This document shows positions 1-7,847 of a DNA stretch of 64,000 nt, piece after piece. Source of the DNA: Acidaminococcus hominis (GTDB lineage: Bacteria; Bacillota; Negativicutes; Acidaminococcales; Acidaminococcaceae); the NCBI RefSeq assembly GCF_021044795.1, contig NZ_JAJNOP010000013.1; one strand, written 5' to 3'. A model generated the notes under the pieces. It worked only from the letters and a program-made list of their open reading frames with translations. It ran no database searches and was not told the origin of the DNA. Every line of letters begins with the position of its first letter. Position 1 is the first letter of the stretch. A program made the position numbers and the translations under genes.

Positions 1-87
1 ACGCGTTTGGATAATGACTCGTTCCTCAAAAGTTAAATGAGCCCCTTTTTTGCGTAACGTATCCGTGGTAAAATGATTTTGATCCAT
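1..87 (-). CDS. IS30-family transposase, N-terminal 29 codons (cut by window edge)
   Basis: Reading from 87 down to 1 gives an open frame beginning MDQNHFTTDTLRKKGAHLTF and continuing EERVIIQTR. The LTFEER-I segment is typical of the N-terminal helix-turn-helix of IS30-family transposases, which bind the element ends and catalyse transposition. An AAAGGAG ribosome site lies just upstream of the ATG at about 97-103 (on the complement). The start codon and ribosome site sit inside an inverted repeat (84-151). The DDE catalytic domain is outside the window, so intactness cannot be judged. Confidence 0.7.
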   Translation of the reverse strand, partial: MDQNHFTTDTLRKKGAHLTFEERVIIQTR

Positions 88-151
88 AGCGATTCTCCTT
101 TGTGGTTGTGTTTTTTGTGCAACTACATTTTACCACAAGGGTTCGCTATGG
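84..151 (-). promoter_or_regulatory. Inverted repeat enclosing the transposase start
   Basis: A 9-bp outer arm (84-92 with 143-151) and a 7-bp inner arm (100-106 with 132-138) could fold the transposase leader into a hairpin. The start codon would be paired in the outer stem and the ribosome site would sit in the internal loop. In other IS elements such structures block translation of read-through transcripts; that role is inferred here. Confidence 0.5.
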
Positions 152-280
152 ATTTTTAAGTGTTCAACTTAATTATACAATCCGCCGCCTATTATTCACC
201 GGAGTTTTCATTGTCATTCCCCGTTGAATATGGTAAGGTATGATATTGTACAGCAGTTATGATTTGGAGGTACTAACCTG

Positions 281-1918
281 ATGAAAAAAAAATACTGGAT
301 CTGTTTTTGGGCAGCGGCCATTTTTCTGCTTTTCTTTCTCAATGGCTCCCTGCCTTTAACGGACAGCGTTGAAGGAAATTATGCCCTGACGGCCAAGGAA
401 ATGGTGCTCAGCGGGGATTATCTTTCTCCTCAGATTTACGGCCGGTACTGGTTCGACAAACCGGTTTTTTCCTACTGGATGATTGCCCTGGGCTTTAAGA
501 TTTTCGGGTTCAGCGAGTTCGGCGCCCGGTTTTTCCCATCCCTGTTTGGCTTGGGAGGCCTAGGACTGACGGTTTGGGCCGGGAAAAAGCTGTATTCAGA
601 AGAAACCGCCTTTATGAGCGGGCTGCTTCTGATGATGACTTTGGAATTCTTTACCATTTCCAAGTCCGTCCTTACCGATGGCATGCTGTTCCTGTTTTTG
701 AACGGGGCGCTGGTGTTCTTCTACCTGGGCTACAGCACCAAGGAAAAAAGTTATTACTACGGCACCTACCTGCTCGCTGGGCTGGCAACCTTGACCAAAG
801 GCCCCATCGGCTTTTTGATGCCGGGGCTGATTATTGTGCTGTTCCTGCTGTGGCGGCGAGATGCCAAATGCCTCCAGCGGGCCAAGCTGCCTTCTGGCAT
901 TTTGCTGTTTCTATTGGTAACCGCTCCCTGGTATGTGGCCATGATCCATTATCATCCAGATTTTCTGGCCAGTTTCATTGGTACCCATAACTTTTTGCGG
1001 GCCACTGTGTCGGAACATCCCCGGGATAATGTGATTTATTACTATACGGCAGTGAACCTTTTGAACGCCTATGCCTGGGTGGGCTTTGTGCCCGGCATGC
1101 TGTGGAACCTGCTGCGCAAACAGGGCCATTGGGTGAAGCCAGCCGCCAAGGAAGGCTTCCTGCTCATCTGGATGGTGACCATTTTTGTGTTCTTCCAATG
1201 CATGGCCACCAAGTACATTACCTATACCTATCCTTTGCTGCTGCCCCTGTGCCTGCTTACAGGTTCCTACATCGTGAAAAAGGGCAGAAGCCTGACCATG
1301 AAATGGATGCTCCTGGGCAACGTGTTGTTTTACGGAGCCCTGTCCGTGGCCGCCTATCAGCTGCCCAAGCTGGCTCCAGGCGTGGTGCCGGGCAGCCGGA
1401 ACGTATTTTTCTTCATGCTGATCTACTGTGCCTGCATGGTGGTGCTGGGCGTTCATAAATACCGTGGCAAGAGCAATCAGGAAGTTTGGACCACGGTCAT
1501 CATGCTGACCATCGTGTTCCACTGCTGCATTTTGGAACTGTTGGCTAAACCTCTGATGTATGATGTGAGCGGCAAGCCTTCCGCCCAATTTATCAGCCAA
1601 TATGTGCCGGAAAATGTCCCCATCTACGTCCGGGGCGGCGGCTATCCTACCAGCGGCGTCTTCTACACTGGCCGGGAAATGGTCATGCTGGTTCCTGATG
1701 ACGAAGCAGCGGATTTTGCCCCCAAAGAAGGCAGCTGGTCAGCCAAAAACATCATGCCCTGGACCACCTTCTCCCAGGTAAAGGACAAGTCCCAGGCTGT
1801 GGTGCTGGTGGATACCAAAACCAAGAAAATCAAGAATAAGGTAGAAGTGGATTGGCCCGGAGTTTGGAAAAAGGTGAAACTGCCGGGACAATGGATGGTT
1901 ATGATTAAAGAAAAGTGA
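281..1918 (+). CDS. ArnT/PMT-like membrane glycosyltransferase (family GT39/GT83)
   Basis: A 545-residue integral membrane protein with many hydrophobic helices. It begins with an N-terminal membrane segment followed by a loop holding Asp28 and Glu31 (DSVEGNYA), the acidic motif expected in the first periplasmic loop of ArnT-type transferases. ArnT relatives move a sugar from undecaprenyl phosphate onto lipid A or another lipid acceptor on the outer face of the inner membrane. A GGAGG site about 11 bases before the ATG supports the start. The C-terminal 150 residues form a soluble domain. The gene fits a diderm envelope. The donor sugar and acceptor cannot be read from sequence. It is followed after 10 bases by an unknown gene and is probably cotranscribed with it. 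I see no convincing promoter in 181-280. Confidence 0.75.
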   Translation: MKKKYWICFWAAAIFLLFFLNGSLPLTDSVEGNYALTAKEMVLSGDYLSPQIYGRYWFDKPVFSYWMIALGFKIFGFSEFGARFFPSLFGLGGLGLTVWAGKKLYSEETAFMSGLLLMMTLEFFTISKSVLTDGMLFLFLNGALVFFYLGYSTKEKSYYYGTYLLAGLATLTKGPIGFLMPGLIIVLFLLWRRDAKCLQRAKLPSGILLFLLVTAPWYVAMIHYHPDFLASFIGTHNFLRATVSEHPRDNVIYYYTAVNLLNAYAWVGFVPGMLWNLLRKQGHWVKPAAKEGFLLIWMVTIFVFFQCMATKYITYTYPLLLPLCLLTGSYIVKKGRSLTMKWMLLGNVLFYGALSVAAYQLPKLAPGVVPGSRNVFFFMLIYCACMVVLGVHKYRGKSNQEVWTTVIMLTIVFHCCILELLAKPLMYDVSGKPSAQFISQYVPENVPIYVRGGGYPTSGVFYTGREMVMLVPDDEAADFAPKEGSWSAKNIMPWTTFSQVKDKSQAVVLVDTKTKKIKNKVEVDWPGVWKKVKLPGQWMVMIKEK

Positions 1919-1928
1919 GGGTTGCAGA

Positions 1929-2420
1929 ATGGAAGAAGCACAAATGAAAGCATATTTGGACCGGCAGCCGTTTATCCGGTTCCAGGTTTCCCAGGCAGAG
2001 CTTGCGGCGCCTCAGGGCACGGACCGGTATGGGGAGCTGCTGGCCTATGTGGGCAGCCAGGTGGAGTACGCCCGGAAGTTCTGCGGCAAATGGTCCCTGT
2101 CCTTCCAGGCAGACTGCGGCCCCTATCTGTGGGAAAATCCCCAGGCAGTGGCCTTTGTGCGGCAGTTGGGGGACACTTTCCCCTATCTGTTCTACCTGGC
2201 CGAAAAGGAAGGGGAAACCCTGAAGCTCTTGGTGATGCTGAATTGTATGTCGGATAAGCTGGAAGGGGATAATCTATCCCTGGACAAGGCTAAGTTCAAT
2301 GTTTTCCTGAAGACCCAGCTAAAGGGCCTGCTGCTGATGAGTGAGCGGGCCGGGCTCAGTCCGGAAAATGCCCAAAGCCAAATCCAGTCCGTATACGAGT
2401 ACTTTGGCCTTGCTGACTAA
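1929..2420 (+). CDS. Hypothetical protein, 163 aa
   Basis: I do not recognise this protein. It has no signal peptide or membrane segment, is slightly acidic, and has aromatic patches in the middle third. The last 50 residues are predicted helical (LKTQLKGLLLMSERAGL). The start at 1929 lies 10 bases after the ArnT-like stop and has only a weak GAGGG-type site. A second ATG, five codons later, is possible. Position suggests cotranscription with the upstream transferase, but nothing in the sequence gives a function. Confidence 0.6.
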   Translation: MEEAQMKAYLDRQPFIRFQVSQAELAAPQGTDRYGELLAYVGSQVEYARKFCGKWSLSFQADCGPYLWENPQAVAFVRQLGDTFPYLFYLAEKEGETLKLLVMLNCMSDKLEGDNLSLDKAKFNVFLKTQLKGLLLMSERAGLSPENAQSQIQSVYEYFGLAD

Positions 2421-2489
2421 ACAGTCAGATTCACATTTTTTTCAAGGATTCGCCCTTGCTTTGCCATAGTATTTCAGTATACTAATTCA

Positions 2490-2595
2490 CGTAACAGGGA
2501 TCACCCCTCCTTGTTACATCTTCCCCATCAAATCATCATAAACAACTTCCTTTCAGAAAAGACCTTCTGCCACCCCAGCAGAAGGTCTTTTCCCT
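2490..2595 (+). ncRNA. Possible small RNA or structured 3' UTR
   Basis: This gene-free segment holds a 5' hairpin (GTAACA 2491-2496 with TGTTAC 2512-2517) whose loop carries the C-rich run ACCCCTCCTT. A CU-rich unstructured stretch follows, then a strong intrinsic terminator (2557-2591). A TATACT at 2478-2483 could be a -10 box, though the -35 is poor. The whole could equally be the 3' UTR of the upstream operon. Confidence 0.35.
2557..2591 (+). terminator. Intrinsic terminator
   Basis: A perfect 14-bp stem, 2557-2570 with 2578-2591, with a 7-base loop; the 3' arm ends in TCTTTT. It terminates either the upstream operon or the proposed small RNA. Confidence 0.8.
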
Positions 2596-2605
2596 ATATA
2601 GAGAA

Positions 2606-2633
2606 AGCCCTGCAGCGTTGCTGCAGGGCTTTT
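2606..2633 (-). terminator. Terminator hairpin for the LysR gene, possibly bidirectional
   Basis: AGCCCTGCAG at 2606-2615 pairs with CTGCAGGGCT at 2621-2630 across a 5-base loop. It lies just beyond the stop of the minus-strand LysR gene, with short T runs on both sides. Confidence 0.65.
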
Positions 2634-2663
2634 GTGATAACCGTAATTAGGGGCCAGCCAGCC

Positions 2664-3530
2664 TTAAAAATGCTCCTTGGCATAGGTCAGGAAGGCATTG
2701 ACGCTGTCATAGGCTGCGGTGTTCTTCCGCCAAATCATTTCAATATCGTAGAGCATGGGGGGATCCAGGGAAATGGGTACCAGGTCCGGTTCTTTTTCGG
2801 CAATTTCCCGGTACAGGAAACCATTGGCCATGCCGGATTTGATAATCTGAATCTTGGTATACAGCTGGTCCGAGGTCCACAGCAGCCGGGGGGTACAGCC
2901 TGCTTCCTGGTACTGCTGGAGAATCTGCTCCCGGAAATGGAAGCTTTCCTTGATTTCGACCAAGGGCTCCAGGGCCGTTTTCACTAACGGCAGCGTCTTT
3001 TCCTGGGCAAAGGGATGCCGGGGATTCACGCAGTAGACAATCTCGCTGCGGCGCAGGGGAATGCATTCCGGATTGTCCCCGTCCGGATCGGCTCCGTTGA
3101 CGATAATCACATCCAGGCGTTCTTCCTGGAGGGCCCGGCGCAGGCTCAGGGAACTGCTGGAAGTGAGCTCAATCTGGATGTCCGGATATTCCTTGGAAAA
3201 GGACGCCAAAAGGGGAACGGACAGGGCTCCAATCATGGGCGGCAGACCCAGCCGGATGTCCGTAGATTTCTTCTTCAGCCGGTTCATATCCTCCCCAATC
3301 TGTTCTGCCTTGCGCAGCAGATCTTCCACTTCCAAGAGAAAGTAGGAGCCTTCCTTGGTGAGAATCAGATTCTTTCGGGAACGGTTGAACAGCATCAGGC
3401 CAAATTCATCTTCCAGTTCCCGGATGGATGCGGACACCGCGGGCTGGGAAATATGAAGCACTTCGGCAGCTTTGGTAATGCTGTGCTGTCGGCAGACTTC
3501 GCGGAAATATTGCAATTGGTGTAGTTTCAT
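2664..3530 (-). CDS. LysR-family transcriptional regulator
   Basis: A 288-residue LysR protein. Residues 1-60 form the winged helix-turn-helix (MKLHQLQYFREV, then AAEVLHISQPAVSASIRELE). The rest is the two-lobed effector-binding domain of about 200 residues. I start it at ATG 3530, which has an AGGAAGG site and aligns with the family N terminus; 14 more codons upstream are open but lack a better site. The neighbour at 3674 is another LysR gene on the same strand, so there is no divergent target here. The effector is unknown. Confidence 0.85.
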   Translation of the reverse strand: MKLHQLQYFREVCRQHSITKAAEVLHISQPAVSASIRELEDEFGLMLFNRSRKNLILTKEGSYFLLEVEDLLRKAEQIGEDMNRLKKKSTDIRLGLPPMIGALSVPLLASFSKEYPDIQIELTSSSSLSLRRALQEERLDVIIVNGADPDGDNPECIPLRRSEIVYCVNPRHPFAQEKTLPLVKTALEPLVEIKESFHFREQILQQYQEAGCTPRLLWTSDQLYTKIQIIKSGMANGFLYREIAEKEPDLVPISLDPPMLYDIEMIWRKNTAAYDSVNAFLTYAKEHF

Positions 3531-3673
3531 AATGCCTTCCTGGTTTGTACCGTTGGTCAATGGGGGCTCCAACGGACTTATTCCTTTTTATTATAATCCG
3601 TAGAGGCAAGAATCACAAATATTAATTCAATTCTGTCAAATTTTCTTAAAAGTCACTATAAAAAAAATAAATC

Positions 3674-4591
3674 TTACTCTCTTGGCCAAGTGATCTTTGC
3701 TTTTCCCTGTTGGGGAATCCAAGCCAGCAAAAACTCCCGAAAATGGCGAATTGCTTTGGTCGGCAGGGCGTTCCGCAGGGCTGCCAGGTAAATTTCCTGA
3801 CCCTGTTCGGGAACCGAGAGGGTGCGAAGCACAATATCCGGGTGGGATTGCAGGCAGGCAATGTAATCATAAGATAAATTAATACCATTCCCTTTCAGAA
3901 TCAGGTCTTGGACCACGGTGGAGTCCGTGGTTTCAGCCAGAATGTTCACCGTAAGCCCTGGAAGCAGCATATCCCGGTTCATATGCTCTCGGAAGCAGCG
4001 ATAGGCCCGGCCTTTACTGATGAGGGGCAGCCCTGCCAAGTCCTGGAAAGTGATTTCCTTTTGGGCAGCCAGGGGATGGTCCCGGCGCAGTTGGATGCAG
4101 TACCGGGAAAAAAACAGGGGTTCTGCTGTAAACTGGGACGGATCCAAGGGACCGGTCACCAGAGCCAGGTCACAATCCTGGGTCAATAGGCCATTTAGGG
4201 CGGCTTCGTCCGTACACTCTACCAGGCTGGGGATGATGGCCGGATAGGCTTTTTTGAAGTCCAACAAGAAGTCAGCAGATAGATAGGCCAGCACGTGATC
4301 CAAGGCATAAACCGTAACCAGATTTTGTTTCTGGCCAGCCAGACTGTTCATGCCTTCAATATAGGCATATTCGTCCAGCAGCCTTCGGGCATGGGGCAGC
4401 AGGCCTGCTGCAAAGTCCGTGGGTTCCAGGCCCTGGGCTGTACGCAAAAATAAGGGCTGTCCCAATTCCTGCTCCAGCTGGCGCAGGGTTTTGCTGACGC
4501 CCTGCCGGCTGATATGGAGTTTGTCTGCCGCCTGCTGGATATTACAGGTTTGGTATACTTCCCAAAAATAGCGCAGTTGTTTTTGATTCAT
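3674..4591 (-). CDS. LysR-family regulator divergent from an MBL-fold enzyme
   Basis: A 305-residue LysR protein starting MNQKQLRYFWEVYQTC, with the DNA-binding helices at about residues 16-45 (NIQQAADKLHISRQGVSKTL). The frame is open far upstream of ATG 4591, but that extension runs antisense through the next gene, has no LysR homology and is rejected. A GGGAGG-type site precedes the ATG. The gene is divergent from the metallo-beta-lactamase-fold gene at 4718 across 126 bases, the classic LysR-target layout. A palindrome at 4620-4639 is a candidate operator. Confidence 0.85.
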   Translation of the reverse strand: MNQKQLRYFWEVYQTCNIQQAADKLHISRQGVSKTLRQLEQELGQPLFLRTAQGLEPTDFAAGLLPHARRLLDEYAYIEGMNSLAGQKQNLVTVYALDHVLAYLSADFLLDFKKAYPAIIPSLVECTDEAALNGLLTQDCDLALVTGPLDPSQFTAEPLFFSRYCIQLRRDHPLAAQKEITFQDLAGLPLISKGRAYRCFREHMNRDMLLPGLTVNILAETTDSTVVQDLILKGNGINLSYDYIACLQSHPDIVLRTLSVPEQGQEIYLAALRNALPTKAIRHFREFLLAWIPQQGKAKITWPRE

Positions 4592-4619
4592 GGGAAAACC
4601 TCCCTTCTTGCTGATTGTA

Positions 4620-4639
4620 CCGCATCTAAATGGTTGCGG
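4620..4639. promoter_or_regulatory. Candidate LysR operator
   Basis: CCGCA (4620-4624) and TGCGG (4635-4639) form an inverted repeat separated by 10 bases, midway between divergent LysR and target genes. LysR sites are typically dyads of this size. Assignment to the 3674-4591 regulator is inference. Confidence 0.5.
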
Positions 4640-4717
4640 CAAGCAGAGAAAATTCTGTTTTTTTTCGAGGGTGTTTCCACCTACAATAAAGACAGAAACG
4701 AAAAGGAGGAAATGCGC

Positions 4718-5515
4718 ATGCTGAAAATTCAACAGATCAGAAACGCTGCCAATAAAATTCATTACGGGAAAGTGACCTTTTTGCTGGATCCCTGGCTGCA
4801 GCCTAAGGGGGAAATGGGAACCTTGGGCGAATTGCCAGGTCATCCGTTCTCTGTGCCTGATCCGGTGAAGGAACAGCTGCCCATGCCCATCTACAATCTG
4901 CCGGAACCAGTAGAGCAGATTCTCCAGGGTGTGGATGCCTATATTGTGACCCATGTACACCCCGATCATGTGGATGTAGCGGCTGATGGTACGGTAGGGA
5001 AAAGCCTGCATAAGGAAATTCCGGTGTTCGTTCAAAACCAAGAAGACCAGGAGATTTTCCGCCGGTCCGGTTTCCAAGATGTTCGGGTTTTGACGCCCGA
5101 GGGCAGCGAATTTCAAGGGGTTACCCTGACCAAGACCCCAGCCCGGCATGGGACGGTGGTTCCCTGCGGTAATTCCTGCGGGGTAGTATTCCAGGCACCT
5201 GGGGAAAAGACCCTATATGTGACCGGGGATACGGTTTGGTTTTCCGGCGTGCAGGAAACCCTGGCAAAATTCCAGCCCCAGGTGGTGACGGTAAATGCCT
5301 GTGCGGCTGAACTGGTGGAGTGTGGGCGCCTGATCATGAACGATGAAGATGTGGCCTGTGTCCGGGCAGCAGCTCCTAAGGCAAAAATTTTTGTAACCCA
5401 TATGGACAATGTGGCCCATGCTTCCTTGACTCGGCACACCCTGCGGGGCCGTTTGGCTACTCGGGGCGTCAGCAATTATGTGATGCCGGAAGATGGGGAA
5501 ATCGTAACTTTATAA
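4718..5515 (+). CDS. Metallo-beta-lactamase-fold hydrolase (UlaG-like, COG2220)
   Basis: A 265-residue MBL-fold enzyme. The signature THVHPDHVD at residues 78-86 supplies His79, His81, Asp83 and His84. Later conserved elements are ARHG, TGDTVWF (bridging Asp) and a His near FVTHMDN. Family members such as UlaG hydrolyse lactones or phosphodiesters; the substrate is not evident. Two ATGs (4712, 4718) follow AAAGGAGG at 4702-4709; spacing favours 4718. The divergent LysR gene probably controls it. The open frame upstream of 4712 is antisense to the LysR gene and is not coding. Cytoplasmic, with no signal peptide. Confidence 0.8.
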   Translation: MLKIQQIRNAANKIHYGKVTFLLDPWLQPKGEMGTLGELPGHPFSVPDPVKEQLPMPIYNLPEPVEQILQGVDAYIVTHVHPDHVDVAADGTVGKSLHKEIPVFVQNQEDQEIFRRSGFQDVRVLTPEGSEFQGVTLTKTPARHGTVVPCGNSCGVVFQAPGEKTLYVTGDTVWFSGVQETLAKFQPQVVTVNACAAELVECGRLIMNDEDVACVRAAAPKAKIFVTHMDNVAHASLTRHTLRGRLATRGVSNYVMPEDGEIVTL

Positions 5516-5527
5516 GCTGTCCCAGTT

Positions 5528-5570
5528 AGCTCCTGTTTTTGGCTTAGCCAAAGCGGGAGCTTATTTATTT
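5528..5570 (+). terminator. Intrinsic terminator
   Basis: AGCTCCTG (5528-5535) pairs with CGGGAGCT (5554-5561), enclosing an inner TTGGC/GCCAA stem, followed by TTATTTATTT. It ends the MBL-fold gene. Confidence 0.75.
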
Positions 5571-5597
5571 GACAAATTTTCCGGTTTTCCGTATAAC
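5569..5597 (+). promoter_or_regulatory. Promoter of the threonine-synthase-like gene
   Basis: TTGACA at 5569-5574 and TATAAC at 5592-5597 are separated by 17 bases, a near-consensus housekeeping promoter. The -35 overlaps the T-tail of the preceding terminator. Confidence 0.75.
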
Positions 5598-5659
5598 GTA
5601 AGAGAACAGACTTTTGGCTTGGCAAGAAGCATCATGGGGCATCCCAAGGAGGCAGAAAC

Positions 5660-6754
5660 ATGGAATTTGTATGTACGGCCTGCGGCAAAAGAGAACCGAT
5701 AACTACGTTGAAACCCTGCTGTGACTGCGGCGGGCTGTGGGAGCTGGAAGCAGAGCTGCCGGATTTTTCTCTGGAAGCCATTGACCGGGAACAGTGGAAC
5801 CAGTTCCGGTACCATCAGTTCATGGCCCTGGAGGACGATACCTGGCGGAGCATTACCCTGGGAGAGGGGCTAAGCCCCATTGTACCCTTTAACCAGGACA
5901 TTCTCCTGAAGATGGATTATTTCATGCCCACCCTGTCTTTTAAGGACCGGGGCGCAGCCGTTTTGGTGGCCCACTGCAAGGCTCTGGGAGTGGACCGGGT
6001 GGTTCAGGATTCCAGCGGCAACGCCGGCAATGCGGTGGCAGCCTATTGCGGCCGGGCCGGTATTGCCTGCGAGATTTTTGTCCCGGAAGGCACGTCTCCC
6101 AAGAAAATTACCATGATTCAGGCCCATGGGGCCAAGGTCAACGTGGTGCCCGGCTCCCGGGACCACTGCGCCCAGGTGTGCCGGGAAAAGGTGGCTCGGG
6201 AAGGGGTGTACTATGCCAACCATGTGTACAATCCCTTCTTCTACGAAGGCACCAAAACCTATATTTACGAAACCTATGAACAGCTGCACCGGATTCCGGA
6301 AAACCTGGTGGTGCCCGTGGGAAATGGCACCTTGTTTTTGGGGGTAATCCGGGGGCTGGAACATCTGCTGAAAAGCGGCTGCATTTCCCATATGCCCCAG
6401 ATTATTGCCGTCCAAAGCGAAAACTGCGCCCCCCTGCTAAAGGCGGCGGAAACCGGCGCCCAGGAACCGGTCCAGCTGGTGCCGGAGCCTACCCTGGCTG
6501 AGGGCATTGCCATTGGCCAGCCCCGGCGGGGGAAGGAAATCCTCCAGGCTGCCCAAAAATACCACATCCGTTTTGTGGCCGCTCCGGAGGCGGGAATCCT
6601 GCCTGCCCGGGAGAAACTGGCCCGGCAGGGCATCTACTGCGAGCATACCACCGCAGCGAACCTGGCAGCCTACGAAGCCTACTGCAAGCAATACGGTCCT
6701 ACGCCGGACTGCCTGATTACCATGTGTGGGGCAGGGCTGAAGTCCGACCACTAA
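5660..6754 (+). CDS. Threonine-synthase-like PLP-dependent enzyme
   Basis: A 364-residue fold-type II PLP enzyme. The N terminus carries a zinc-ribbon-like pair (Cys5, Cys8, then Cys20-Cys23), as in many threonine synthases. Lys95 in TLSFKDRGA is the expected PLP lysine. SSGNAGNA at 118-125 binds the cofactor phosphate, and GTL near residue 223 and the CGAG segment near the C terminus fit the fold. Threonine synthase converts O-phosphohomoserine to threonine; diaminopropionate lyase-like or cysteate synthase relatives cannot be excluded. It has its own promoter (5569-5597) and an AAGGAGG site. No other threonine genes are adjacent. The gene converges on a LysR gene across a shared terminator. 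Confidence 0.75.
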   Translation: MEFVCTACGKREPITTLKPCCDCGGLWELEAELPDFSLEAIDREQWNQFRYHQFMALEDDTWRSITLGEGLSPIVPFNQDILLKMDYFMPTLSFKDRGAAVLVAHCKALGVDRVVQDSSGNAGNAVAAYCGRAGIACEIFVPEGTSPKKITMIQAHGAKVNVVPGSRDHCAQVCREKVAREGVYYANHVYNPFFYEGTKTYIYETYEQLHRIPENLVVPVGNGTLFLGVIRGLEHLLKSGCISHMPQIIAVQSENCAPLLKAAETGAQEPVQLVPEPTLAEGIAIGQPRRGKEILQAAQKYHIRFVAAPEAGILPAREKLARQGIYCEHTTAANLAAYEAYCKQYGPTPDCLITMCGAGLKSDH

Positions 6755-6765
6755 AGCAAAGACAA

Positions 6766-6810
6766 AACCGCAGTATTTCTCTTTTTCAGGGGAAATACTG
6801 CGGTTCTTTT
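6766..6810. terminator. Bidirectional terminator between convergent genes
   Basis: AACCGCAGTATTTC (6766-6779) pairs with its complement ending at 6805, with T runs on the plus-strand side and A runs (T on the complement) before the stem. It serves the PLP enzyme and the convergent LysR gene. Confidence 0.8.
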
Positions 6811-7742
6811 TAGGGTAGCGGAGGGTACACTTCCTGAGCTGTTTCCCTAAACCGCTCCAGCATGGACCATTGGTAGGCCTGGTCCTGCCAGACAAAATCC
6901 AGGGAACAGGTAAGGGCGGGGCCCAGGTCTATAAAAAACAATTGGTCCTGCTGGGCCGGGGTCAGGAAGCCACGGGCCAAATTGTCCGGGCAGAAGCAGC
7001 AGCCGGCCCCTTGGACGCAGAGCTCCAGCAGCAGTTCCATGTTGTGGGACTGGGTCTGGACCTTGGGGGTAAAACGCAGCTTGTTCAGGTAGGCCAGGGC
7101 CAGTGAGGCGGCTATATCGTCCGGATAATTCAGCAAAAAAGGGCACTCTTTTACCAGCCGGGGATCCTGGGTCTGTTCAAGCTGGGTCAGCCGCTGTACC
7201 GCTTCCGCCCCATAGGTTTTGGCCAGCAGCGATTTGGGCAGAAGCAGCAGAACTTTTTCCTGGTAAAAGGGCCGTGCCGCAAGACCGGGGATACTTCCTG
7301 GCAGATGGGCGATAATCAGGTCTGTTTCTCCTTTTTGCAGTCTTTTCACCAAGGCTTCATTGGTATCTTCTGTAATCTCCAACGTCACGGCGGGATATTT
7401 TTTCTGGAAGGCCTGAAGAATGGGCGGCAGGAGAATCCGCCCCCGGGTATAGGCAATGCCCAGGCGCAGGCAGCCTTTTTCCTGGCCAGTCAGGTCCTGG
7501 AATTCCTTTTGGAGGGCTTCGTACGTTTCCTGAAGGGAACGGGCATACCCCAGAAACACACGCCCGCCATAGGTAAGCTCCAGGGGCACGTGCCGTACAA
7601 ACAGGGGCGTCCCCAGTTCCTTTTCCAAGTACCCAAGCCGGCCGCTAAGGGTCTGCTGGGTTACGTGGAGCTTTTCCGCTGCCCGGGAGATACTCCGTTC
7701 CCGGTATATGATGAGAAAATCCTGAATATGGGTAAAGTTCAT
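6810..7742 (-). CDS. LysR-family regulator divergent from an AEC carrier
   Basis: A 310-residue LysR protein. The helix-turn-helix spans about residues 3-60 (FTHIQDFLIIY, then AAEKLHVTQQTLSGRLGYLE) and the effector domain begins near residue 90. The ATG at 7742 matches the family start. A perfect 10-bp-arm palindrome begins 12 bases upstream (7754-7779), between this gene and the divergent transporter at 7848. That arrangement implies that it autoregulates and controls the transporter. The ligand may be the carrier's organic acid substrate, but this is inference. Confidence 0.85.
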   Translation of the reverse strand: MNFTHIQDFLIIYRERSISRAAEKLHVTQQTLSGRLGYLEKELGTPLFVRHVPLELTYGGRVFLGYARSLQETYEALQKEFQDLTGQEKGCLRLGIAYTRGRILLPPILQAFQKKYPAVTLEITEDTNEALVKRLQKGETDLIIAHLPGSIPGLAARPFYQEKVLLLLPKSLLAKTYGAEAVQRLTQLEQTQDPRLVKECPFLLNYPDDIAASLALAYLNKLRFTPKVQTQSHNMELLLELCVQGAGCCFCPDNLARGFLTPAQQDQLFFIDLGPALTCSLDFVWQDQAYQWSMLERFRETAQEVYPPLP

Positions 7743-7753
7743 GACTGCCTCCT

Positions 7754-7779
7754 ATAATACAGGTTATATCCTGTATTAT
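7754..7779. promoter_or_regulatory. Operator palindrome in the LysR-AEC intergenic region
   Basis: ATAATACAGG (7754-7763) and CCTGTATTAT (7770-7779) are perfect inverted repeats with a 6-base spacer. A further half-copy AATACAG occurs near 7790. The position matches a LysR recognition and activation site. Confidence 0.7.
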
Positions 7780-7847
7780 ATACGCAAAAATACAGTTAGG
7801 AAATGGTATGTTTTTCTGCTACAATAAATTTGCGAAGAAAGTAGGGA

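Larger units (their letters stand above)
1..180 (-). mobile_element. End of an IS30-family insertion sequence (partial)
   Basis: The block holds the first codons of an IS30-type transposase and its upstream region; the rest of the element lies outside the window. The outer edge is placed near 155-180, where an AT-rich stretch that looks like an IS terminus gives way to host sequence. I could not fix the terminal inverted repeat because the other end is missing. Confidence 0.6.

Noticed and set aside
4592..5149. N-terminal extension of the LysR gene ending at 3674
   Set aside because: The extension runs antisense through the MBL-fold gene and precedes the true LysR N terminus at 4591.
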